From positions 15,159,501-15,223,500 of the forward strand of contig OX439041.1 in assembly GCA_949317995.1 (NCBI GenBank): a stretch of DNA of 64,000 bases, read 5' to 3'. Each line of letters begins with the position of its first letter. Within the stretch, counting starts at the first letter, position 1. Shown here in pieces: positions 43,966 to 56,600 of the stretch. This DNA is from Acholoe squamosa. Taxonomy: Eukaryota; Annelida; Polychaeta; Phyllodocida; Polynoidae. The notes beneath the pieces were generated by a model, which was not told where the DNA came from, did not search any database, and worked only from the letters and a program-made list of their open reading frames with translations. A program made the translations under genes and the position numbers.

Positions 43966-45929
43966 TTATCCATCACATGAGGTGGTATTTGGGGGTTACT
44001 TTGTTGGTTCCCCTGGTAACCTCTTGTGTCAGGTTTGTAATCCTCCTGGCGTGGGTTGGAACCCTGGTTATATTGACCAGAGTTGCTGTATTGACCGGAG
44101 TTGTTGGATCTCTGATTGTTGTAGGCGCCATTGTTGTTGGAGGATCCACTGTTGTAGTTCCTATGTGGACTCTGGCCCCTACTGTTGGATCCTTGACTAT
44201 AGGATCCAGAGTTGTTTGACCCCTGGCTGTTGTTGTAGGATCCACTGTTGTTGTAGGATCCAGAGTTGTAGTTCCTATGTGGACTCTGGCTCCTACTGTT
44301 GGATCCTTGATTATTATAGGATCTGCCATTACTTGGGGTTCTGTCTCTCCTATCATTGTATGAGGAGTTACCATTGTTGGAGTTGGAAGAGCTGTTGTCT
44401 TTCCTACTGTTGTGACCCCCCCGGTTGTTGTTGTTGCCCCCTCTACCTCTACCTCTATTGGATTGGTAGTTGGGGTCATAGTTATTTCCTCTGTATCTAC
44501 CGGTAGGGTCTCTTGATGCAACCTTAGCTTCCTGTTGCCTTACATGGGCACTAGACATTAGGTTAACATCTTCACCTGAACTAGTGCTGATTTCCTGGAC
44601 CTTTTTCTTAGTAGGCTGTGGGTTGGTTTCTGCATCCCTTACCTTCCTAGATCTCTCTTGGGTCTCAACCTCTAGGGCTAGGTCTAGGGCTTGGTCAAAA
44701 GAGTCTATTTTCTTGTTCTCAAGAGCTATAGAGATCCAGGGCCTCATGCCTTGGGTAAATGCCTTGCTTAGGGTTTCATCGTTCTGGCGTTGGGCATTAC
44801 ACACTTTCCTGAGATGGCATGCATAGTCTAGAACAGGTTCATCTATCTTTTGTGCACGGAGTGCAGTCCTTGAGATTATATTGTCTCGAGTAGCAAAATA
44901 CTCTTTTAATTTATTCACTACATTGGTCCATGTCAACATATCAGGTGTGGCACTCTCCCTGAAGGATTCAAACCAAGCTAGTGCTTGTCCTTCGAGGTAC
45001 TTGGGTAAATATGTTACCATGGTGTCACTGTCTGTCACTTTGTACTTATCCTTCAGATATTCTGGGAATTTGTGATCAATGAATAATGCTGTTGACATGA
45101 GTGGTGATGGGTGTGAAAAGGTTTTGGGTTTTGTTACCTCATGTATCCTGATCTTTCTGTCGTCCTGCTGTTTATTGTCTATGAGCTTGGTCATGTTGGA
45201 CACCATGGAGATTATGATGTCATCTTTGGATCCAGAGGCAGATGGTGTGACAACAGGTGTGATGGCAGGTGTGGGAGGTTGTGGGGTCTGGGATGATACC
45301 ATCTTCATGAGATCTGCTATCTGTTGTTGTTGTCTCTCTAGGGACTTCCGCTGATCTTCCATGGCCTTCTGTTGAGCATCTATTGCTGCATTCCTCTCCG
45401 CCAGTTGTTGGTTGAGGATCCTCTCCCTTTCCTCCTGCTGGGACTTGTTGGTCTCTAGGGCAGTAACTGCATCTTGGATGGCCTTCTCATAGGCCCTTAT
45501 CTTCTCAGCTGTCTGATTAGGTTGGGGGCCTTCATCGGTGTCCATGATGGAGGGTGTGGGGGAGGTGTCTCTGGAGGAGTGGCTGTCAAAGGCTGGAGCT
45601 GGGGTGGAGGATCTAGATGAGGGTGTGGATCCACCCCCTGAGGCAGATCCTTCTTCCCCTGAGGTAGATAGCGTGAGTTGGGCGTCCTGTAGAGATCCCT
45701 GGGAAATGTTGGAGACCTGAGAACTGGTTGTTCCCTGAGTAGACAGGGTGGGTGGTGTGGGGTCTACTGAGTGTGGGTCTGTTGTATTGGAGGCTGGTTT
45801 GCCTCCTGTGGGCCTCCTAGATCTTGGTGGGAGGGAGACCTCTTCAACAGGCCCCTGACTACGTAAGGTCTTTGTGTGTTGTTCTGCCAGCTTGACTGAT
45901 AAGGCCTTGATGTGTGTGGTGGACCTCAC
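43908..45929 (-). CDS. Gag polyprotein with RG/N/S-rich tail
   Basis: The open frame starts with GTG at 45929 (residue 1 here). The first in-frame ATG is only at 45545 (residue 129), so the true start is uncertain. Residues 1-128 are Ser/Thr/Pro-rich. A coiled coil with many Glu/Gln follows (about 143-212). The retrotransposon Gag core lies at about 270-430, with LEGQALAWFESF and NKLKEYFATRDN. The tail (about 478-640) is rich in Arg-Gly, Asn, Ser and Tyr, with NYNSGSYNN-type repeats. There is no CCHC zinc knuckle; the RG-rich tail probably binds RNA instead. The stop (TAG 43910-43908) follows GGAAAAC, and pol is open in the -1 frame. Confidence 0.88.
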   Translation of the reverse strand: MRSTTHIKALSVKLAEQHTKTLRSQGPVEEVSLPPRSRRPTGGKPASNTTDPHSVDPTPPTLSTQGTTSSQVSNISQGSLQDAQLTLSTSGEEGSASGGGSTPSSRSSTPAPAFDSHSSRDTSPTPSIMDTDEGPQPNQTAEKIRAYEKAIQDAVTALETNKSQQEERERILNQQLAERNAAIDAQQKAMEDQRKSLERQQQQIADLMKMVSSQTPQPPTPAITPVVTPSASGSKDDIIISMVSNMTKLIDNKQQDDRKIRIHEVTKPKTFSHPSPLMSTALFIDHKFPEYLKDKYKVTDSDTMVTYLPKYLEGQALAWFESFRESATPDMLTWTNVVNKLKEYFATRDNIISRTALRAQKIDEPVLDYACHLRKVCNAQRQNDETLSKAFTQGMRPWISIALENKKIDSFDQALDLALEVETQERSRKVRDAETNPQPTKKKVQEISTSSGEDVNLMSSAHVRQQEAKVASRDPTGRYRGNNYDPNYQSNRGRGRGGNNNNRGGHNSRKDNSSSNSNNGNSSYNDRRDRTPSNGRSYNNQGSNSRSQSPHRNYNSGSYNNSGSYNNSQGSNNSGSYSQGSNSRGQSPHRNYNSGSSNNNGAYNNQRSNNSGQYSNSGQYNQGSNPRQEDYKPDTRGYQGNQQSNPQIPPHVMDKISKLLVASISTTPQNQEN

Positions 45930-46292
45930 TGACGTGTGGGAGACCTCACTGACGTGTGGGAGACCTCACTGACGTGTGGGAGACCTCTCTGACGTGTGGG
46001 AGACCTCACTGACGTGTGGGAGACCTCACTGACGTTTGGGAGACCTCACTGACGTTTGGGAGACCTCACTGACGTTTGGGAGACCTCACTGACGTTTTGG
46101 GAGACCTCACTGACATATGAGAGATCTTACTGTTGTGTGAGAGATCTCATTGATGTGTGGGAGATCTCACTGATGTGTGGGAGATCTCATTGATGTGTGG
46201 GAGATCTCACTGATGTGTGGGAGATCTCATTGATGTGTGTGGGATCTCACTGATGTGTGGGAGATCTCACTGGTATGTGGGAGATCTCACTG
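45923..46292. repeat. Leader array of about 18 copies of a 20-bp repeat
   Basis: The unit GACCTCACTGACGTGTGGGA (plus strand) is near-perfect at 45923-46090 and drifts to GATCTCACTGATGTGTGGGA up to about 46292. It lies between the 5' LTR and gag. Each good unit contains TGACGT. Position and form recall the Su(Hw) insulator array of Drosophila gypsy, but the motif differs. Confidence 0.93.
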
Positions 46293-46359
46293 GTGACCTT
46301 GGTGGGTATGGTGTCAAGGTCAAGGTCACTGGGTGGGTGGAGTGGGTCTAACTGTGTGT

Positions 46360-46475
46360 ATGCGGTACCAGCTTTAATTTACTGTGTGCATGATTGTTCC
46401 CAGTTGCGGTACCAGCTTTAACTTACTGGTGCATGATTGTTTTTAGTTGTGTTACCAGCTTTAATTTTTATGAGC
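46360..46475. repeat. Three imperfect copies of a leader repeat
   Basis: GTACCAGCTTTAAYTTACTG ... GCATGATTGTTCCCAGTT recurs about three times (46366, 46413, 46450) between the 5' LTR and the 20-bp array. Confidence 0.7.
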
Positions 46476-46495
46476 CTGTGAGATATGGGATCTTA

Positions 46496-46513
46496 GTAGG
46501 ATGTTCTCCACCA
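46496..46513 (-). other. Candidate primer binding site
   Basis: On the minus strand the 5' LTR ends ...GACA and, three bases later, TGGTGGAGAACATCC begins. TGG would pair with the CCA end of a tRNA. The tRNA is not identified. Confidence 0.5.
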
Positions 46514-46516
46514 CTT

Positions 46517-47870
46517 TGTCATACTAGTAATTGGCATGATCAAGTTGTCATATGAGAAATATCATATGACTAGTGGTGTATGTAGTAAATATAGCAGGCT
46601 CATAATAAATAGTGTTATTTCCAGTTGTCACTGGTTTATTCAGCTTTAGGCAACATGTAAGAAATATCAATCATACAGTAGTTAGTATGTAGGTAGTTTG
46701 CACATACAGTAAACATACAGTAATTTATAAAGTACAATGTTCAGTTCCACTCCACCTGTGAGGTATTAATAATACAGTGTCCAGCATACTTCTAGGTGGG
46801 TTCCCACACCTAGCTCCTGACCTGCTGCTTAGAGGAATAATGTAATAATGGATAACTTTACCCTCTGGTGGAAGTCTTGAAGAAGATAGCCTCTGGCCAC
46901 TAATGGTAGGAAACCAATGCCTGTCTAGCATAGTTTCACCATAGTGCAGTGGTATAGCAGGTAGCAGGAGATGACTGGAGATGTTACCTCTAGAGCGGTT
47001 CTTGGTGATGTGTCTTCCTGGAGGTGCAGACAGGCTATTTGTAGCCAATCTTGGAAAAGCACCTCCAGACTGACTGGAGCCAGCAGCATCTGCCTAACTC
47101 TACAATTGTTTGAGGGGACCCTTTCAAGTGTCACAGGGGGACAAAGGACCCCCATGGACGCCGCTATGGCCCCCATTGTCTTGGTCGGTTCTGCATCTTT
47201 AGACCCTCATATCTCGGCCGTTTATGCGTTTATAACCGCCATTTTGGGCATGCGCGGAGTTGAATATGCCAAGTTTATAATGCCCGCTGGATAGGCGCGT
47301 AATTCGCGCCGGTTTGTCTGTGGTGCACTCGGAGCTCCTTTCAGTCTCCATGGCATAACTTCCTTAATACTGGGAGTTCCGCCTTGATCTTGGGCTCATT
47401 CTGACCGTCTAATTATGGGCTTTCCATAGAATTTTTGATATTTGACCTAGGTCGCTCAGGAGCGACGCTAGAGCGACCGGAAGGTTATGGCGTCGTGCTT
47501 ATGTAACCCATTGTTCAGTCCTTAGAGTGCTCAGACACTCATGACGGCGTCAGCGGTGCTCAGGCACCCGTGACGGCCGGTTGCATTCACTTACAAGTTA
47601 TTAATTTGTGCATTGAACCATGAGGTCGCACACTGAGACCCTCATTTTTATTATATTGTGCAGTGAACCATTAGGTCGGAGCCTTTGATGTCAGAGAGTG
47701 TATGTAACTGACCTGGCTGGTGTGCAGTGGGGCATGAATGCTCTTATGTAAAGTTTTGAGCGCTCTTATAGCTCTTAGAACCAACCTATGTATTAATTTC
47801 ATAGATATTTCTTTGATTAATACAAAATATGTTAGAATTTATGGAACAATAAAATGGTATATCATAGAAT
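46517..47870 (-). repeat. 5' LTR
   Basis: Partner of 31947-33300; see there. It should hold the promoter for gag-pol-env transcription on the minus strand. I did not find a certain TATA box. Confidence 0.95.
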
Positions 47871-48246
47871 CCAACCATGACATGTTATAATATTAAAATC
47901 CCAAGAAGTATTCGATCCATAGACGAGGAATGCGTGCTAATTTTCTCCATTTTCTTCAATATAAATAAGAATCCATTGATTTTCCCAACGTACGCGAGTA
48001 GTGGCCCGGTTCGCTCTGTGCAAAGCCATTGTTTTTCTTCCTTGACCTATATCCACATCCGGGCCACTGACACACTTTCGCCGAACAAGGAGGCGGGTGG
48101 GAATGGCCGGACCGCGACTCACATACATTGGGAAAATCAATGGATTCTTATTTATATTGAAGAAAATGGAGAAAATTAGCACGCATTCCTTGTCTACGGA
48201 TCGAATACTTCTTGGGATTTTAATATTATAACATGTCATGGTTGGA
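47871..48246. repeat. Palindromic foldback repeat
   Basis: The left arm, starting CCAACCATGACATGTTATAA (47871 to about 48015), pairs with the right arm ending TTATAACATGTCATGGTTGG (about 48105-48246). The inner 120 bp are nearly identical and the match decays toward the roughly 90-bp loop. Mirror-image frames on both strands arise from this. The LTR element was inserted exactly at the left border. Confidence 0.92.
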
Positions 48247-48304
48247 TTCCATACGAAAAGTGACTGTAAACACGGCGGTACCTCTCCCGGCAAGGAACAA
48301 AACA

Positions 48305-48385
48305 ATGGCTTCGCGCAGAGCGGCCACGGGCGGTGTCGCTAGCACTTCCAAAATGTCTTCGCCTGGCTATATTCTTTGGATTTCA
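48305..48385 (+). other. Exon-like module: ATG, CpG-rich codons, splice donor
   Basis: ACAAAACAATGGCTTCG opens a GC-rich frame that runs to GGATTTCAG|GTAAG at 48386. The two arms of the large inverted repeat further right have the same plan (ACAACAATGGCGACTGC ... GGATATCAG|GTAAG). It could be a first exon of an unrecognised gene or part of a repeat family. Confidence 0.35.
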
Positions 48386-48435
48386 GGTAAGAAATTGATA
48401 CAAAATGGAGGAAATGGTGGTATAAACCTATTAGG

Positions 48436-48503
48436 TGATGCATATCGGGGCCCCACGGGCTGTATATGCTGTATATACAGCCCTAGGGCCCCGATATGCA
48501 TCA
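48436..48503. repeat. GC-rich perfect hairpin
   Basis: TGATGCATATCGGGGCCC pairs with GGGCCCCGATATGCATCA, and the inner GGGCTGTATA/TATACAGCCC extends the stem to about 30 bp with a tiny loop. It would extrude as a cruciform. Confidence 0.88.
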
Positions 48504-48508
48504 TCTAT

Positions 48509-48959
48509 TAGCTTAGTGTAGTGTGATGACAGGTGAACATACTAGTATATTATGCCCATCGGTTGACATCATAATATACCAATTACAAATATTTGGATCT
48601 GCTTGCATAGCAATATATAGGCAGATATATCGGATTCTATAAGTTTACGATAGTAATATGAAAAACATGAGAAATGTGAAGCGTTTTAGAAGATATGAAT
48701 AACTAAGCTTTTGTCTGTATACCAAAAGAGGTTCTTCACGAAAAATGGTTGAAAATGTATGAACATTTCGAGAAAAATAATCATAAAAATTGTCAAAATT
48801 TCCCCAAATTCATAAATAAAGTCGGGTCATTGGAATCACAACCTTTTTTTTTTGCCCTTGTGCGCCCTATCAACACTTTGGGATTAATCCTAGAAATTCG
48901 GTAAAGGGCAGGAATGCAGTCATGGTTAGTTACTCACCTGTGCTGCATTTATGTTTCTT
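48509..48959. other. Intergenic, nothing recognised
   Basis: AT-rich single-copy sequence between the hairpin and the large inverted repeat. Confidence 0.5.
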
Positions 48960-50880
48960 GGCTTATTACAAGATTTCTTGGATTTTGGGTGTTTTTTTCT
49001 GGATATTCCCGTTCTGATACCTGTCAATATTGCACGCCATGATGCATGCATCATGTCCTTTGTAAGGTGTGCTGTTATCCATGGATAACAGGACATAACT
49101 AAGCTATGAAATGATCAAACAATGAATGAATAACATATTAAAATTGATTTCTTATCAAATGTACGTATAGTTCTGTGTGCAAGGCAAAGGGAGACACTGA
49201 GGTCAAATTGCCATGGTTGAAAGCACGATACAAATAATCCCTGCATCTGGCACACCGAGCAAGGCGAGTCACTTGGCTATCGGAAGCCGGACTATATTTA
49301 CTGTTGGAAAATTCGAATTTACGTTGAAATTAAGCAATGGAGAGATTAATTATGGACATCAACACCATGTATGGGATCCCTACTTCTATGGATATTAACC
49401 ATGTCAGCTGTAATGGTCCCCAATCATTATAATCCTATGCGTTTCATGACCATTCATCGAACCACAACAATGGCGACTGCCGCTATCGCTTCACCTTCAT
49501 AAGGGATGATTTTCGGCTTGGATATCAGGTAAGTTAAACATTTTTAGGGTTTGTTGTGTAATAAAATAAGTAGTTAATGGATAATTCAGGACTTGTGTGT
49601 GTTATCAAAGGATAATTAAACGAGGGCGCAAATTATCCTTTGATAAAACACAAGCGTCAAGAATAATAAAGATAGAGCAATATGGATGGTCTCATTGGAA
49701 TTGTGAGGTTATAGCCGTTCTAGAGAGGGTATAACTTTACAGATTGGACAAGTAGAAGTGTCTAGATGATATCTCCTTTCAATATACATATAAATACATG
49801 TATTTAAAGCCAAAAACCGCGCTTTAAAGCGCGCTTGGGCACCTAGGGGTTAATTACTTATTCACTAACGAAGGGCACTTTGCATAAAGTAATGTACAAT
49901 ATGGCCTTTAGATGATTAAATGGGTATATGCAAATAGTACATGTTATTAAATTGTCTGTGATCGACGCTGCCCATTTGCATTGATTTGTTAATTATGGTG
50001 TCTGACTATTAACTACTAGTGTAACTTTTGTTATGTAAGACATGATATGGATTTTTCTTAGCTAAATTGCTAAGTACAAATAGCCATCCGACAATTCTTC
50101 ATGCAGTTTGACAATTCAGGTATGTGAATTCACATACTTGTACCTGGCTGAAATAAATTTCTATCACCCTAATTAAATGATCAATCAATTAATGCAGGAA
50201 GGTCATTGGTAGAATACAGTGCAACCCCATTATATAGTGAACAAGTAATTAATGAATATTTCATGACTTATAGGTGATATCAAACGCCCGAGTTTAATAT
50301 CATTTGATATCACCCATGAGTCATGAAATATCCATTAACTACTTATTTTATTACATGACAGCCATTGAAGATGTTTAATCTACCTGATATCAAATGTCAA
50401 AGTCATTGTGCGGGAGGAAGGAGAAGCAAGCTGCAGTCGCCATTGTTGTGGCCCAACCTGACTCGATGAATTGACATGAAATGCATACGATTCTGAAGAA
50501 TTGAGCCCATGACAGCTCACATGGTTAAGGTGCATACAAGTAGAAATAACATAGATGATATTAGTGTCCATATTTAAAATAGATGATATTAGTGTCCATA
50601 TTTAAAAACAGTAAATACAGTGGTAGGACTCTCGTTTTTAAGTATGGTGATCCTGGTTCGATTCCCTGCTGGAGGAATAGGGTGTTAACTGTTCTCCTAA
50701 ATGTGAGGCATGCCTGATATCCATGGTTAACAGGCACTGGGTGCCTGATATCCATGGATAACAGTACACTTTACAAGGGTCATGAGGCATGCATCATGGC
50801 ATGCAATATCGACAGGTATCAGAACGGGAATATCCAGAAAAAGCACCCAAAATCAAAGAAACCATGTAATAATGTGTTAT
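48960..50880. repeat. Large diverged inverted repeat, about 1.9 kb
   Basis: Outer arms: 48960-49090 matches the reverse complement of 50748-50880 (TTCTGGATATTCCCGTTCTG, ATGCATGCMTCATG, TGTTATCCATGGATA). Inner arms: 49380-49655 matches the complement of 50265-50545 (TTAACCATGT, CACAACAATGGCGACTGC, GATATCAGGTA, AATAAAATAAGTAGTTAATG). The stretches between outer and inner matches (49091-49379; 50546-50747) do not correspond, and the right one holds a tRNA-like SINE. The loop is 49656-50264. Each inner arm ends in a small local hairpin (49590-49650; about 50274-50318). Confidence 0.8.
50613..50690 (+). repeat. tRNA-like SINE relic
   Basis: ACAGTGGTAGGACTC (A-box-like, D-arm region) and GGTTCGATTCC at 50655-50665 (perfect B box) are about 30 nt apart. 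The rest does not fold into a proper tRNA. Confidence 0.5.
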
Positions 50881-50881
50881 A

Positions 50882-53696
<2,815 letters not shown>

Positions 53697-56600
53697 ATGG
53701 GGAATCGTCTGTATATGCTTTTAGCGTTGACCATTCTGGGAGTGGCCAGTGCTATCCCAACCTACCAGGGTAAGTCAAAAGATCAAGAACTATCACCTTT
53801 CCGTCTGCGGTCTTTGGTATAAATCTGATGAAGAAGTGGTGATAAATTACAAACAAACTGGTTTCATTCTTCCACAAAATTATTTGTTTCAACTCAATTC
53901 AAAAGGGATAGTGGTGCCCATTCCCACAACCATGGATTATAACAACCCACAAAGTTATGAAACTCATTTCAAACTTGGTCCTTATGATTAACATTTTGAT
54001 CTGCACATTTTCTTGAATAATTGACACATTACTACTAATTCCTATTGATTCAGTGGCATGTTATTTTGAAACCTGCTAGTGCCATACAAATCTCTGTCCC
54101 TTGCTTTAAGTACTGATGACAAATGTAAATACTCTACTTTAGGTGATGAGGAGACTGACGAGACATGGGCTGAGGACTGTACATCTTATCCCTGTCTGGT
54201 GTTCAGTGACGACTTTGACAAACTAGACTTTGACAAATGGGAACATGAGATCACTGCTAGTGGTGGTGGTGTAAGTATGTATGGAAAGAAACCAGATAGT
54301 TTCTTCACAACTTCAAAGGAAGAAGAAAAGAAACAGCCAAAAACAATCAAAGTCAATGAAGGGTTAATGAAAAGAGCTTACTTCCCAGCTAGCACTACTC
54401 GTGTAATTTACGTCATTCTTACGTGAAAACTGATCGTTTTTACGTAAAAAAGAGACCATTTGGGTGAGTTGTGCTAGCAGGGTTATCTTTGTATAGTGCC
54501 GAAACCCTATACTTTAGCCCAAGACATATTTCCATTTTTCTCCTAGTCTCCTGTATTAGCTGAGCTCTATTGACTGGATGATGCCGATTATCAAAATGAT
54601 CTTTCCTATCAACATTGACAGAACTGGGAGTTCCAATACTATCTCAACAACAGATCCAACAGTTACGTCAGGGACGGAACACTCTACATCAAACCTGTAA
54701 GTAGTTGATTCAATTACTACTACGGGATATATCTTTCATACTAATGCTCAAACCAAAAATGTATGAACAGATGAAGACATACATGCACACCTGCATTTAA
54801 GGCCACCGACTCCTGTGAACATTGGTTTTAATCCTCCATTACAGACCTTGACTTCTGAACGCTATGGCGAGGCCTTCCTCAGTAGTGGAACTCTAGATCT
54901 CTGGGGTAAGGACACTTTTGCTACCTTGGTATATCTCATCCAACAATCAATCCAATACTTAAATTTATTGGTTAAGACTATCTTGCACGCATAACTCATC
55001 CATATGATATCATTTTTTAAGGTAAAACCCATTGACTCGTTGCAGGAATTTTATCTAAATTACATACACTGTGCAAGCTAAGTTCTGCACAGTGTGCAGG
55101 GTATTTACCTTTTTAGGAGCTTGGAAGCAGAAGGATGCCATCAAACTTACTGCTCATTCAGCAGTTATGTAATGTAGTTAAATAATTGTTCTCCCTAACT
55201 AAAAATAAATTGTGATATATCTGTCCCCATCCCTGTAGGTGGTAACCCTGCATCTGTGTGCACGGGTAACAACTTCTATGGATGCCGTCGTGCTGGTAAC
55301 CCAACCAACTACATCAACCCAATCCAGTCTGCTCGCCTCCGCACTGCTAAGAGCTTCAGTGTCAGATATGGAAAGGTTGAAATTGAGGCCCAGATGCCAA
55401 AAGGAGACTGGATCTGGCCAGGTGAGTCTGTGCTTAATTTGGCTTTATAACCTTTGATTTGCAATTTAAGGAAAGATATCATAAAAGCGTAAATGGGTTC
55501 ACTGTGCATTGGTGGGGAAGTTGAATGAACTTTTCTGTTTCTGTTCAGCTGAAAAGATTGAAAGATTTGTTTGGGACCTCTTTGTCTAGAAAGGAAAGCT
55601 TTCACTCCTAGAGAAAAACAGAAAATAAAATTATATAGATTTCTGTTGTATTAATTACTGTCATCTCTTTCCCAGCAATCTGGATGTTGCCCATACATGA
55701 GGAGTATGGATTGTGGCCAGCATCTGGTGAGATCGACATTATTGAAAGTAGAGGTGAGTACCCAGCACCAATGCCCTGTAGCCTACAAATGCACCCTTCA
55801 AATCGTATCGGAATCCCCATAGGAATAACACTGGCATTGTAGTCATAGGGTTGTGAGTGATAGTAGTACCTTAAGAAATGGTCTTCTGATCAATACATTG
55901 TTTCCAATGTTAGCATGGTACCATCTTACTTCTAAGCTTCATGATCAAAAAACCTCATTATCAATGTCCTTACAATGGCTCTACTCATTTTTATTCAAGG
56001 AACTTCAGCCAGTTTTAGTGCAAAAGTACTGCATAGTGAGTTTAATTTGGCAAAAGAAAATGAATATGTTGACTATCATTACTGGACATGATTTTGATCA
56101 TGCAGGAAACTTGGACCTGAAGAATGAGAGAGGAGAGGAGAGGGGAAACCATCACATGGGTTCTGCCCTGCATTGGGGACCTTACTTTGAAGAGAACAAG
56201 TATTCCATGACCAATAAATTCAAGTAAGTTTCTAAGAGAACTGAATAAAGTCAAAACTCATGTAAAATTTAATTATCTGGAGGTTTCCTAATGCTAAATT
56301 AGAATTATTACATTTAGATATTACATTGTATGTTTGAATACTAGCATTAGACCCTTTTCAGTGTCCGAACAGTGATAACGGTGATGTGTCTACCAGTGTA
56401 AATTCTATCATCAGATTTCCATTACCAAACATAATGGAGAATATCTGAACACCACCTTTTTCCATTATTTCAGGACTGGTGATTTTGCAGACAAGTTCCA
56501 CAAGTACACTGTTGAATGGGATGAAAGGAGCATTAAGTAAGTGTATTAAGACTATGTACAAAAACATTGCTTTAGTTCATATTCTGAAGGGCTGTAACAT

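Larger units (their letters stand above)
31947..47870 (-). mobile_element. Env-bearing Ty3/gypsy LTR retrotransposon, young and nearly intact
   Basis: Minus-strand order: 5' LTR (47870-46517), leader with tandem repeats, gag, pol (protease-RT-RNase H-integrase), env, a 2.1-kb 3' region carrying an opposite-strand gene, polypurine tract, 3' LTR (33300-31947). RT before integrase, a GPY/F-type integrase tail and env last define a Ty3/gypsy element with retrovirus-like layout, as in errantiviruses. Gag, pol and env frames are all open. The homology of the two LTRs ends in GAAT at the right, and the left flank also ends GAAT, so a 4-bp target duplication GAAT is possible. The exact LTR limit is then uncertain by 4-6 bp. 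Within the LTR, TG...CA ends can be placed at 31947 and 33294. Confidence 0.93.

Noticed and set aside
43925-45720. Plus-strand ORFs opposite gag
   Set aside because: Low-complexity shadows of the gag repeats (GSN-rich tail) and of its Ser/Pro region.
45923-46292. Array of regular direct repeats resembling a CRISPR
   Set aside because: Units are contiguous 20-mers without spacers, in an animal retroelement leader.
47877-48305. Two similar ORFs on opposite strands
   Set aside because: They are mirror translations of the palindrome arms.
54079-54426. 115-codon ORF spanning glucanase exon 2
   Set aside because: It reads through both introns; the spliced gene explains the coding part.
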